From assembly GCA_001247695.2 (NCBI GenBank), contig LGRX02024681.1:1-64000 (forward strand): DNA of 64,000 bases, written 5' to 3'. Each line of letters begins with the position of its first letter. Within the stretch, counting starts at the first letter, position 1. Shown here piece by piece: positions 8,944 through 16,031 of this stretch. The notes beneath the pieces were generated by a model, which made no database searches, had not been told where the DNA came from, and saw only the letters and a program-made list of their open reading frames with translations. This DNA is from Cymbomonas tetramitiformis. Taxonomy: Eukaryota > Chlorophyta > Pyramimonadophyceae > Pyramimonadales > Pyramimonadaceae. Both the position numbers and the translations under genes were made by a program.

Positions 8944-9234
8944 ATGACTTGTAAGTATTCAATATCTCAATACACTAAAGATAAAGCAAACAAATTAAAT
9001 GTATATGTCAAGATATCAACAAATAAAGATAAGAAGATTGATGTGTTTGATAAGAAAACTGATAGAAAATTAGCGAGTGTCGGTGCGTGCGGTATGATGG
9101 ATTATCCATCTTATATTAAGTTAAAAGGTATTAAATATGCTAACCAAAGGAGGAAATTATTTAAGTTAAGACACAATAAATACCGAAATAAGATAGGGAC
9201 AAATAGTTATTTCGCTGATAAGTTGTTGTGGTAA
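8944..9234 (+). CDS. Small NCLDV/PLV-type protein (DUF5754-like)
   Basis: 96 residues. The pattern ASVGACGMMDYPSYIKLKG, YANQRRKLFKLRHNK and FADKLLW at the C-terminus matches a small family seen in nucleocytoplasmic large DNA viruses and PLVs (I recall it as DUF5754). The SAT-1 protein at 45229-45525 (FGAKGYSDFTKNKDIKKKSN, RHKSNENW, LSKHLLWG) is a diverged member. Function unknown. It is transcribed divergently from the lipase gene with only 27 bp between, and it is the last gene before the accessory insert. Confidence 0.55.
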   Translation: MTCKYSISQYTKDKANKLNVYVKISTNKDKKIDVFDKKTDRKLASVGACGMMDYPSYIKLKGIKYANQRRKLFKLRHNKYRNKIGTNSYFADKLLW

Positions 9235-9238
9235 AGTT

Positions 9239-9598
9239 TTAGTCGGCAAATTCTATTTCTACTTTTGTAGGAGTGGTGTGCAAGTCATTAATTCCTTTTC
9301 TACAACTAATGCATGTGAAAGGAAAGTTTTTTTGATGCTTTACAAACTCAGGCGTTAATGCTTGCCTCCCTTCTTCAAAGGCTAAACAATTAATGCAACA
9401 TATCCTGCCGCACTCAATGCACCTAGTGCAAACCGGTTGCTGTTCTGTCGGTTCCATGTGCCTCAAGTCGATAGTTATTGGTGAGCCTGTAAACACAATA
9501 ATCATTATTAAGTATATTATAATATTATTTGCAAGAAAACAAGTCACACAATAGAATACAAATATAAGAAAACACTTATTATATATTGCACAGCCCAA
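9239..9598 (-). CDS. Cys-rich zinc-finger-like protein of the accessory insert
   Basis: 119 residues from the first ATG. A better start may be near 9505 or lower, because the first 30 residues are hydrophobic and AT-rich. The body holds CTRCIECGRICCINC and later CISC, a possible zinc site. Codon use is more GC-rich than the neighbours. TTTACAG followed by G (minus strand, near 9490) looks like an intron acceptor, so the true gene may be spliced to an upstream exon. Function unknown. Convergent with the 8944-9234 gene, whose stop is 4 bp away. Confidence 0.35.
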   Translation of the reverse strand: MGCAIYNKCFLIFVFYCVTCFLANNIIIYLIMIIVFTGSPITIDLRHMEPTEQQPVCTRCIECGRICCINCLAFEEGRQALTPEFVKHQKNFPFTCISCRKGINDLHTTPTKVEIEFAD

Positions 9599-9641
9599 TT
9601 ATTTCAAGGCTGGTAAGTTCAAAACTGAAACAGTCAATAAG

Positions 9642-10292
9642 TTATGGCCTACGTTGGAACCTATTTTGTCCGTTGAGCATATTTGCAAAAAATACAAAGG
9701 CCAAGGTGAGGCCGAAAATGACTTGCGTGAAGAAAATTGCAACAAGCTCGGCTGAATAGTTGGTTACGAACCAAAGCACTTTGGTGGTTCCCACACAAAA
9801 GGGGTTCACCGAGTTAAAGGTCTTTGAACATTGCAAGAATAGGTGTGCCTGCTGAGTGAGAGATATGATTATTCCAAAATATATCATTGCAAAGACTCCG
9901 AATAGAAATATCTTGGCGAAAATTCCCTGAGTGTGCAGCCAATGGGCCAACCACCCTGCGTCCGATTCAGGGTTGGGTGGAGAGTTAGCAAACTGAGTAG
10001 CCATTTGATAATCCCCTATTAAATACTTGTTTGCATTGCCCCAGTACCGTTTTACCATAAAACCGTTTGAGTTGACAATCGGATACATAAAGTAAACTCC
10101 GTGAACGTCCTTCCCACGGAAAGATCCTCGCAATGCCCAACAATCGGTAAGCTTGTCTATGTATTTCTGCTCATAAGGTTTGCCAAAGCTATCTCTTCTT
10201 ATTGGAGTCCCTCTAGGTGAGAGTAAGATATCACCTTCAGTGGGAGGAGGTGCAGCAGCAGCGGGGACGTTGTCAGCCATGTTCCTATTCAT
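9642..10292 (-). CDS. Membrane protein of the accessory insert
   Basis: 216 residues. A Pro/Ala-rich N-terminus and a hydrophilic ~115-residue domain are followed by two hydrophobic stretches (IFAKIFLFGVFAMIYFGIII and LVAIFFTQVIFGLTLAFVFF), so a two-span membrane protein is predicted. Cys residues lie in the loop between them (QCSKTF, PFCVG). No family recognised. GC content is visibly higher than in the virion genes. The ATG is preceded by a short GC-rich leader, unlike the TATATA-type PLV leaders. Confidence 0.45.
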   Translation of the reverse strand: MNRNMADNVPAAAAPPPTEGDILLSPRGTPIRRDSFGKPYEQKYIDKLTDCWALRGSFRGKDVHGVYFMYPIVNSNGFMVKRYWGNANKYLIGDYQMATQFANSPPNPESDAGWLAHWLHTQGIFAKIFLFGVFAMIYFGIIISLTQQAHLFLQCSKTFNSVNPFCVGTTKVLWFVTNYSAELVAIFFTQVIFGLTLAFVFFANMLNGQNRFQRRP

Positions 10293-10313
10293 CCCGCCCG
10301 CAAACCCTTGTAT

Positions 10314-11477
10314 TTAACACAAACTGTCTTGAGAGCTTTCATACACACTTTCACAGTGACTGTCGTCGTCCGATCTTTCGCTCAACTCACACGTACTGAC
10401 TTTCTGCAGCAACTTACGGTGCTGTTCAGTTATGTGTTTTGCATTGCCTTTCCATTTTTTCAGTTCCTCGTCTAGCTTGCTATTTTCGAGTTCTTTCTCA
10501 GCGATTTCAAACATTAGTTTTTCATTGCCCACACTCAAAGCAGCCTTCTCCTCACACGTTTCAGACAGTTCGGATTGTAAGTCAGCCACTTGTTTGTTCA
10601 AAATACCATTAACAGAACTCACGTGCTCAAACTTTTTTTCTAAGTTTAAATACTTTGACTCAAGTTCTTGAAACTCGCATTCTAACTTGGTGAAAATAGC
10701 GACTGACTGGCTGATGGCTTCAGACTTTGTCGTTTCCGCAGAGTCGGATCTTTCTAAAGTCGGTTGGATAGCCATGTCTGACAACGTAGTAGTAAGCTCC
10801 TCAACTGGAACACATCGTTCAAAGTGAGACAACCTTTTCGTGGGTTTGCGACGTACAGGCTCATCCCCAAAATACGTTACAGCCGGCGATTGTAAGGGAA
10901 CATCCCTTAGAATACTTTTCACAGTCTCAACCGACGGACTTTCAGTGACACGTAACGTTTCTGAGTCTCTCAGTTCTTGGGCAATCTTTTCAAGTTCAAA
11001 AGCAAAGAATTTTGCAGCGTTTGCATCGCTGCTTCGGTCTTTCTCAGCCAGCTGTAAAGCAACCCGGTGTGCAAACATAGAAGCAATTTGGTCTGCGGAC
11101 TCGTCAGACACGCGTATGTATTCGTTAATAACGGAACCCATTACTTCAGAGTACCGTTCCCCAAAGGCGTCTTGAAACTGTGACCAATGATGCCTACAGC
11201 CTAAGGAAAGTGTTTCAAGTTCGCATTGAATATTGTCAAGGTTTTTCCAGCCATACTTTTTTAGTTTACTCTGGTTAATTCCGCAGCAACGCGTGCCGCG
11301 GCCTCTCTCACGTAAAGGTTCTGGCGGGGCATCGGTGGTTGTGTGAACGCTGTAAAGAACAGATCCGTCTTTTCCCAAGCGAAAGACTCCGGACACACGT
11401 GGCTTTTCAGGTGTTTTTTCGGCGGTAGAATGTGGGAGCATGTAAAAAATGCCAAGCAATATTATTGAGGGAATCAT
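10314..11477 (-). CDS. Signal-peptide/coiled-coil protein of the accessory insert
   Basis: 387 residues. The N-terminus (MIPSIILLGIFYMLPHSTAE) looks like a signal peptide. The C-terminal part, about residues 250-365, is heptad-rich coiled coil (FQELESKYLNLEKKFEHV, LNKQVADLQSELSE). A Ser/Asp-rich tail follows. No family recognised. It is probably co-transcribed with the next two genes; 22 nt separate it from the membrane-protein gene. Composition and signals suggest acquisition from a eukaryote or another virus. Confidence 0.45.
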   Translation of the reverse strand: MIPSIILLGIFYMLPHSTAEKTPEKPRVSGVFRLGKDGSVLYSVHTTTDAPPEPLRERGRGTRCCGINQSKLKKYGWKNLDNIQCELETLSLGCRHHWSQFQDAFGERYSEVMGSVINEYIRVSDESADQIASMFAHRVALQLAEKDRSSDANAAKFFAFELEKIAQELRDSETLRVTESPSVETVKSILRDVPLQSPAVTYFGDEPVRRKPTKRLSHFERCVPVEELTTTLSDMAIQPTLERSDSAETTKSEAISQSVAIFTKLECEFQELESKYLNLEKKFEHVSSVNGILNKQVADLQSELSETCEEKAALSVGNEKLMFEIAEKELENSKLDEELKKWKGNAKHITEQHRKLLQKVSTCELSERSDDDSHCESVYESSQDSLC

Positions 11478-11504
11478 ACCTGTTTAAAAACGAGCTTGAA
11501 AGTG

Positions 11505-11709
11505 TGTGGGTTGCTTGCGGGTTGCTTACGGCTTGATTACGGCTTACGGCTTGCTTACGGCTTAAATCGGAAATCCACTGTCTCTTCCTGTGCAGAAAAA
11601 GGAAAATCAAAATTAAATCGTAAATTCAAAAGTAAAATTCAGATTTAAAATAAATTTTAAGTCGTAAGCAAGCCGTAAGCCGTAATCAAGCCGTAAATAA
11701 GCCGTAAAC
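11505..11709. repeat. Inverted repeat of GCCGTAA/TTACGGC units
   Basis: Four or five TTACGGCTTG-type units (about 11520-11565) face complementary AAGCCGTAA units (about 11657-11708) across a ~90-bp spacer. A transcript or single strand could form a long imperfect hairpin. It lies upstream of the 10314-11477 gene. 11478-11950 holds no gene. Confidence 0.6.
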
Positions 11710-11833
11710 AAATAATAAATTATTAAATTAAATTCAAAAAAATACTTTATATACGTAGAATTTCGCAAGGAATCCATTTCTGAAGTCAGATTTGTAAAAA
11801 TCAAAACAGAATTACCAAAATTTAAGTTACACA

Positions 11834-11845
11834 TTTCGCGCGAAA
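11834..11845. promoter_or_regulatory. Palindromic E2F-type site TTTCGCGCGAAA
   Basis: A perfect 12-nt palindrome identical to the classical E2F/DP consensus. It lies in the gap between the accessory insert and the adenine/cytosine methyltransferase gene. The same palindrome is kept at 33121-33132 in PLV-2. E2F sites couple transcription to S phase in animals, plants and many protists; use here is inferred. Confidence 0.5.
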
Positions 11846-11950
11846 AAGTAACTCAAAACGCACTTAGAAAAAATGAGCTTTTTATGTTCGCAAACATACT
11901 ATAAACAAAAATTTCGCAAGGAATTCGATTCTGAAGTCAAATTTAGGAAT

Positions 11951-12673
11951 CTATTCTGAATTTTCGATGTTTTCTTTAGCTATTTCGAAGTACTTCTTAT
12001 CAATTTCAATACCTATATAGTTTCTTTTGAGATTTTTACATGCCAAACCTGAATTTCCAACACCCATACAACAATCTAATACATTATCGTAAGGATTCGA
12101 GTAAGATTTGATTATCCATTCGAACAAATCGTACGGTTTACTACAAGGATGTTTACTTTTGTAGTTTCCATTCGAAAATTTGATTACACTTCTTGGATAC
12201 CTTTTTCCATCTTTACAAATGGTTGGTGTTCTATCGGTGTAATGAGTGTATAATTCAGTCCGAGGACCTTGACCTTGTCTTATATAAGGTTTGTGACCTT
12301 CAATCATTATTGGATTATATGTTGGTAAATGTTTGTAAAAGACATATATCATTTCATGACTTCTCAAAGGCATTTGATTTGCATGATAAAAGCCTAATGA
12401 CATTGTTTTCTCATATACGATATCATATCGAAACATCTTCTTATTACTTTCAATAATGGTATGTCCAAATTTAGTGGTAGTAGTAAAGATATAGGCTGAA
12501 TGTCTTTTACCTATTCTCTTCAATTCAATCCACAATTTATCTAAATCGAAAGGAATTTTATCCCAAGAACAATTTGTTTGATTGTATGGTAAATCACAAA
12601 TGAAAAGGTCTATTGAATTTCTTGGAATATTTGGCAAAATGTTAAAACAATCATTGTTGTGCAAATTCAACAT
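11951..12673 (-). CDS. DNA N4/N6-type methyltransferase (beta class)
   Basis: About 240 residues from MLNLHNNDCF; upstream in-frame ATGs lie inside the divergent neighbour and are less likely. Motif IV (DLPYNQT) comes first, then HPCSKPYDLFEWII and the motif I-like DNVLDCCMGVGNSGLA near the C-terminus, then NYIGIEID. This order is typical of beta-class amino-methyltransferases acting on adenine or cytosine amino groups. It is divergent from the C5 methyltransferase gene (44-bp gap). Host-defence evasion or self-marking is plausible. PLV-2 carries an intact ~90% similar copy (32292-33014). Confidence 0.75.
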   Translation of the reverse strand: MLNLHNNDCFNILPNIPRNSIDLFICDLPYNQTNCSWDKIPFDLDKLWIELKRIGKRHSAYIFTTTTKFGHTIIESNKKMFRYDIVYEKTMSLGFYHANQMPLRSHEMIYVFYKHLPTYNPIMIEGHKPYIRQGQGPRTELYTHYTDRTPTICKDGKRYPRSVIKFSNGNYKSKHPCSKPYDLFEWIIKSYSNPYDNVLDCCMGVGNSGLACKNLKRNYIGIEIDKKYFEIAKENIENSE

Positions 12674-12717
12674 AGTATTAGTTTCTAAAAAATAAAAAAT
12701 TAATAAAATAAACATAT

Positions 12718-13344
12718 ATGAAAATATTAGAACTTTTTTGCGGTACAAAATCATTTTCAAAAGCATTAATTAGAATCAACCCAAGTTGTGAGATTATAAC
12801 ATTAGACATTCTTGAAAAATATAATCCAACAATACAATGTGATATTCTTCAATGGAACTATAAAAACAGATATGTCCCAAAATCATTTGATATAATATGG
12901 GCAAGTCCACCGTGCACGGAGTATTCCAAAGCACACCGACGCAAACCAAGAGATTTGGTGTTAGCGGACACTATTGTGAAACGCACACTTGAAATTATTG
13001 ATTTTTTTCAACCGACATATTGGTATATTGAAAACCCGGCTGACGGTGGATTGTTGCAACATAGAGAATTTATGAAACCTTTAGAAATATACAAACACAC
13101 ATGTTGTTATTGTAAATATGGATTTCAATATAGAAAAATGACAAACATATGGACAAACAAAGAACATCTAAATCTAGAAGTATGTAACAAATATACTCCA
13201 TGTGATATCAAACAACAATATGGCAAACACATGTATACCGCTCAACGCACACAATCATCAAATTCCAAAGACAATATAGGAATAAGTAATGCATATGTTA
13301 TTCCACAGTTGTTAATAACAGATTTAATCAAAGATTTGAATTAG
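12718..13344 (+). CDS. DNA cytosine-C5 methyltransferase-like protein
   Basis: 208 residues, short for the family. Motif I is ILELFCGTKSFSKAL, motif IV is ASPPCTEYS with the catalytic PPC cysteine, and motif VI appears as WYIENPADG (ENP in place of ENV). The target-recognition region is reduced, as in small phage and giant-virus C5 enzymes. Starts 44 bp from the oppositely oriented amino-methyltransferase, so both probably share a bidirectional promoter. The PLV-2 copy is 31576-32247. Confidence 0.7.
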   Translation: MKILELFCGTKSFSKALIRINPSCEIITLDILEKYNPTIQCDILQWNYKNRYVPKSFDIIWASPPCTEYSKAHRRKPRDLVLADTIVKRTLEIIDFFQPTYWYIENPADGGLLQHREFMKPLEIYKHTCCYCKYGFQYRKMTNIWTNKEHLNLEVCNKYTPCDIKQQYGKHMYTAQRTQSSNSKDNIGISNAYVIPQLLITDLIKDLN

Positions 13345-13387
13345 TTTCTTTTAAAAAAATAATAAACAAACTATACATATATCTTTA

Positions 13388-14308
13388 ATGAAGATTGTAA
13401 AAGTGAAAGATATGAACATTGATGTGCCAAATGGAAGTGCTTTCAATATCAAAACCGGACCGAACATGTTAAAAGCTCATCAAAATTCAATTTTCATAGG
13501 CAAAAGAGGAAGCGGGAAATCAGTTGCGGTGACTAACTATCTTAAAATGTTGAAAAAAGAAGGGTCATTACATCGAATATTTGTAATAAGTCCTACATTT
13601 AATTCAAACAAAAAATTAATGAAATCATTAGATATCGACTCCGAAGATGTGTACGAACCCGACGATGGTGCAAATGTTATCAATGATATTATTCAAAAAG
13701 CCGAAGAAGAAAGAGATACATATTTGAAATATCATGAAGACTTGAAAAAATGGAATTTGTTGATGGAAAAATTAAATAATAGAAATATCTTTATCGATGA
13801 TATCGACCCAGAATTATTGTTAGAATTTTTGACATCAGACAGTTTCGAAAAACCCGTCCATAAATATAATGGTGAACGACCTATATTGGCTGTTTTTGTC
13901 GATGATTGTCAATCAACGAATTTGTTTCGAACTCCTAAATTTCTGAATTTTATCACAAGACATCGACATATAGCTGATTTTGAAACCGGTGGGGCGTTAG
14001 GCGTATCATGCTTTATTTGCATTCAGAATTTCAAATCTCAGTTTGGAGGCTGTCCAAGAGCGGTGAAGAATAATGCAACTTCTTTAGGAGTATTTAAAAT
14101 GAAAGACAAGAAAGAATTACAAGAAATATTCGAATCATGTTCCGGAGAAATCGATGAAAAGACTTTCTATGAAGTATATGCACATGCTATCAATGAACCA
14201 CATTCATTTCTATTAATCGATTTACATAAGAAAGACAATCATCCATCGATGTTTCGAAAACGATATTCTGAATTCATAATTCCTGAAAAAATTAATCATA
14301 ATTTATGA
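13388..14308 (+). CDS. FtsK/HerA (A32-like) genome-packaging ATPase
   Basis: 306 residues. Walker A GKRGSGKS at 38-45, Walker B ILAVFVDDCQ at 166-175, and a downstream arginine/sensor region around FNFITRHRH. Homologous to the SAT-1 ATPase 45541-46686 (Walker A AKRGVGKT), with conserved HKYNG, NFKSQFGG/NYTSNQMG and DLHKK-HPS. Such ATPases pump DNA into double jelly-roll capsids. The PLV-2 copy (30622-31542) is intact. Confidence 0.85.
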   Translation: MKIVKVKDMNIDVPNGSAFNIKTGPNMLKAHQNSIFIGKRGSGKSVAVTNYLKMLKKEGSLHRIFVISPTFNSNKKLMKSLDIDSEDVYEPDDGANVINDIIQKAEEERDTYLKYHEDLKKWNLLMEKLNNRNIFIDDIDPELLLEFLTSDSFEKPVHKYNGERPILAVFVDDCQSTNLFRTPKFLNFITRHRHIADFETGGALGVSCFICIQNFKSQFGGCPRAVKNNATSLGVFKMKDKKELQEIFESCSGEIDEKTFYEVYAHAINEPHSFLLIDLHKKDNHPSMFRKRYSEFIIPEKINHNL

Positions 14309-14321
14309 AGTTTTTTTTCCA

Positions 14322-14329
14322 CCTAAAGA
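14322..14329 (+). promoter_or_regulatory. CCTAAAGA promoter box
   Basis: Located 39 nt before the ATG at 14369, immediately after a T tract that follows the ATPase stop. Member of the YYTAAAGA set. Confidence 0.5.
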
Positions 14330-14368
14330 CCATTATTACGTAAAGTAAAGAACAAAGAACAATTAATC

Positions 14369-14782
14369 ATGCAAAAAGTTGATTTAAACCATCTTTCTAC
14401 GTATATTGCAAGTATTCGTAAAGGAAGTTTACGAAAAAATCCTGAAACAATGAAAAAATCGATTGGGTTTTTTTACAACTATAACATACCCGACATTTGT
14501 TCAATGGATGAAAACGATGGTTTTAAAAAGGAAATGAAAAAATTCAAAAATCTTTGTAAAAATAATAAAATTGAAGTTTTGGAAAGTAACAACCTTACAC
14601 TTACAACAAAAAAAGGAGATGAAGTACATTGTTTTGTCGTTCAACCAATAGATGACGATAATACTCCATTTGCTGATGTTATCGCTTTATCTTTTGATGT
14701 AATGGTATCCGGTTATGCATATTTCTTTTTTAATAAAATGAATAGAGACAACATGTATAAATATATTACCTCTATCAAATAA
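14369..14782 (+). CDS. Hypothetical protein (137 aa)
   Basis: No family recognised. Lys-rich N-terminal half, then a beta-rich C-terminal half (EVLESNNLTLTTKKGDEVHC, ADVIALSFDVMVSGYAYFFF). It occupies the place where PLV-2 has a SET-domain gene, so the two elements differ in cargo between the ATPase and the Lys/Ser-rich protein gene. It has its own CCTAAAGA box. Confidence 0.45.
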   Translation: MQKVDLNHLSTYIASIRKGSLRKNPETMKKSIGFFYNYNIPDICSMDENDGFKKEMKKFKNLCKNNKIEVLESNNLTLTTKKGDEVHCFVVQPIDDDNTPFADVIALSFDVMVSGYAYFFFNKMNRDNMYKYITSIK

Positions 14783-14795
14783 TTAACATTTATAT

Positions 14796-15281
14796 TTAGA
14801 ATTCCGGAAACAATGATTTGAATGTCTTATGAAAATGAGGGTCTAAATTCAAAACGTCATGGTAAGTCGGAGGGACCGCGTTTGGCTTTTGTTCCGTTTT
14901 TGAAACTTTGTCTTTCTTTTTTGATTTTTTGATAATCACTTGAGGTTGATGTTCATCGTCACTTGAACTACCCGAAGTTTCACTATCAGATTCCACAACA
15001 ATCACAGGTTTCTTTTTTGATTTTTTAACATATTTCTTGTCAATGATTTCGGGTTCTGATTTTTTTTCGATTTTTTCAGGAATTTCAGGTTCTTTTATCG
15101 ATGATTTTATTTTATTTTGAGCAGCCTCCAACACTTTTTTGTTTTCTAATTCTTTAGCAAGTTTGATATCCTTTTTGGCTTCAGAATTCTTTCTTCTTGT
15201 TTCCATAGCTTTTAATCGAGCAACTTTTAATCGTTCTAGAGTAGCCTCATCAGTAATTTTTTCACCTTTCTTGAAACCCAT
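14796..15281 (-). CDS. Lys-rich protein with conserved FHKTFKSLFPEF tail
   Basis: About 161 residues from MGFKKGEKITDEATLERLK. A highly charged coiled N-terminal half and an acidic Ser run (SDSETSGSSSDDE) are followed by the C-terminal motif HFHKTFKSLFPEF. The SAT-1 homologue at 46705-47160 starts MGYRKGEKITDEKTLERLK and ends DKAYRSLFPEL. Conserved ends with a variable charged middle suggest a virion core or DNA-condensing protein. A homologue in PLV-2 (29653-30138) has an internal stop. Confidence 0.5.
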   Translation of the reverse strand: MGFKKGEKITDEATLERLKVARLKAMETRRKNSEAKKDIKLAKELENKKVLEAAQNKIKSSIKEPEIPEKIEKKSEPEIIDKKYVKKSKKKPVIVVESDSETSGSSSDDEHQPQVIIKKSKKKDKVSKTEQKPNAVPPTYHDVLNLDPHFHKTFKSLFPEF

Positions 15282-15357
15282 ATTAGAATACACAAGAAAA
15301 TAATTTTCTAATCATTACTTATCATTTCTATTAATTTTTAATGACTTTGATTTAAAT

Positions 15358-15416
15358 TCTAACTCTAACTCTAACTTTAACTCTTACTCTAACTTTACCT
15401 CTAACTCTAACTAGAA
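15358..15416. repeat. Telomere-like (CTAACT)n hexamer tract
   Basis: About ten degenerate CTAACT/CTCTAA units in the gap between divergent genes (start at 15281 on minus, 15439 on plus). The inverted copy is kept in PLV-2 at about 29520-29575. Confidence 0.65.
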
Positions 15417-15438
15417 AATAAAATCAGTTTAATGTATA

Positions 15439-15627
15439 ATGTTTGAAATAAATACGTGTGATGTCTTTCAATTTGGGACAATTATCGTTGCTTTAATTCA
15501 TGCTATAGGATATAATATGAGACGGTCTCGATGTAAACAATTAGATTGTCTTTGTATAAAGTGCGAAAGAGATATCATGAATTCAAAAGAATTAAGTATT
15601 GATAAAAATGTGTTTGAATCTGCTTAA
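15439..15627 (+). CDS. Small membrane protein with CxxC tail
   Basis: 62 residues: one hydrophobic span (FGTIIVALIHAIGYNM), then RRSRCKQLDCLCIKCERDI. SAT-1 has an equivalent at 47203-47376 with SRCETINSPCINCKRKI, and PLV-2 at 29307-29495. A single-pass protein with a conserved four-Cys tail, present in both element types, is likely part of the virion or of membrane handling. It overlaps the CTTAAAGA box of the next gene. Confidence 0.5.
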   Translation: MFEINTCDVFQFGTIIVALIHAIGYNMRRSRCKQLDCLCIKCERDIMNSKELSIDKNVFESA

Positions 15628-15630
15628 AGA
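15623..15630 (+). promoter_or_regulatory. CTTAAAGA promoter box
   Basis: Lies across the stop of the small membrane protein gene and 22 nt before the ATG at 15653. The same arrangement is kept in PLV-2 (29304-29311). Confidence 0.5.
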
Positions 15631-15652
15631 TTATAAGTTCTATATTATAACA

Positions 15653-15985
15653 ATGAGTGAAATTGATACACATTCTTCTAAGTATATGAAGGTTACTTCT
15701 AAGAATGGTAAGGTGTATTATAAAAAGCCTTTAGATATGAATAGGAGAGACAAAGGGAAATATTATGAAGCCAACAAACCATTGTTACAAAAGAATCTAA
15801 CCTTAGACCGAATTTTGTTAAATAAAAATGTCGGTGTTTCAACGATGGAAAAGCATGGTATAGATAAAGTAAAAATTGTCGAAATATTCTCCAATAAAAT
15901 CAAAGAAAATCCTGAAGACTTTGAAAAATATATGGAAATTCAAAACAAATTTTTGGAAAGGTTGAATGTAACAAAAACCACCTAA
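15653..15985 (+). CDS. Conserved small basic protein (YYKK motif)
   Basis: 110 residues from MSEIDTHSS; this start follows the promoter box, and an upstream ATG at 15599 would place the box inside the gene. YMKVTSKNGKVYYKK is echoed by KVISKFGNTYYKK in the SAT-1 protein at 47436-47711. The two proteins also share downstream L-rich helical segments. Function unknown. Placed directly before the polymerase gene in PLV-1 and PLV-2. Confidence 0.5.
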   Translation: MSEIDTHSSKYMKVTSKNGKVYYKKPLDMNRRDKGKYYEANKPLLQKNLTLDRILLNKNVGVSTMEKHGIDKVKIVEIFSNKIKENPEDFEKYMEIQNKFLERLNVTKTT

Positions 15986-15988
15986 AGA
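15981..15988 (+). promoter_or_regulatory. CCTAAAGA promoter box of the polymerase gene
   Basis: 43 nt before the ATG at 16032; overlaps the end of the preceding gene. Identical in PLV-2 (28946-28953, opposite strand). Confidence 0.5.
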
Positions 15989-16031
15989 ATACGTTACAAT
16001 TTAGTAATAAGAAATATATTGTATAATAATA

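Noticed and set aside
9239..11477. RNA-virus-derived endogenous element
   Set aside because: No polymerase or capsid motif recognised in the three proteins; only composition and hydrophobic or coiled segments are visible.
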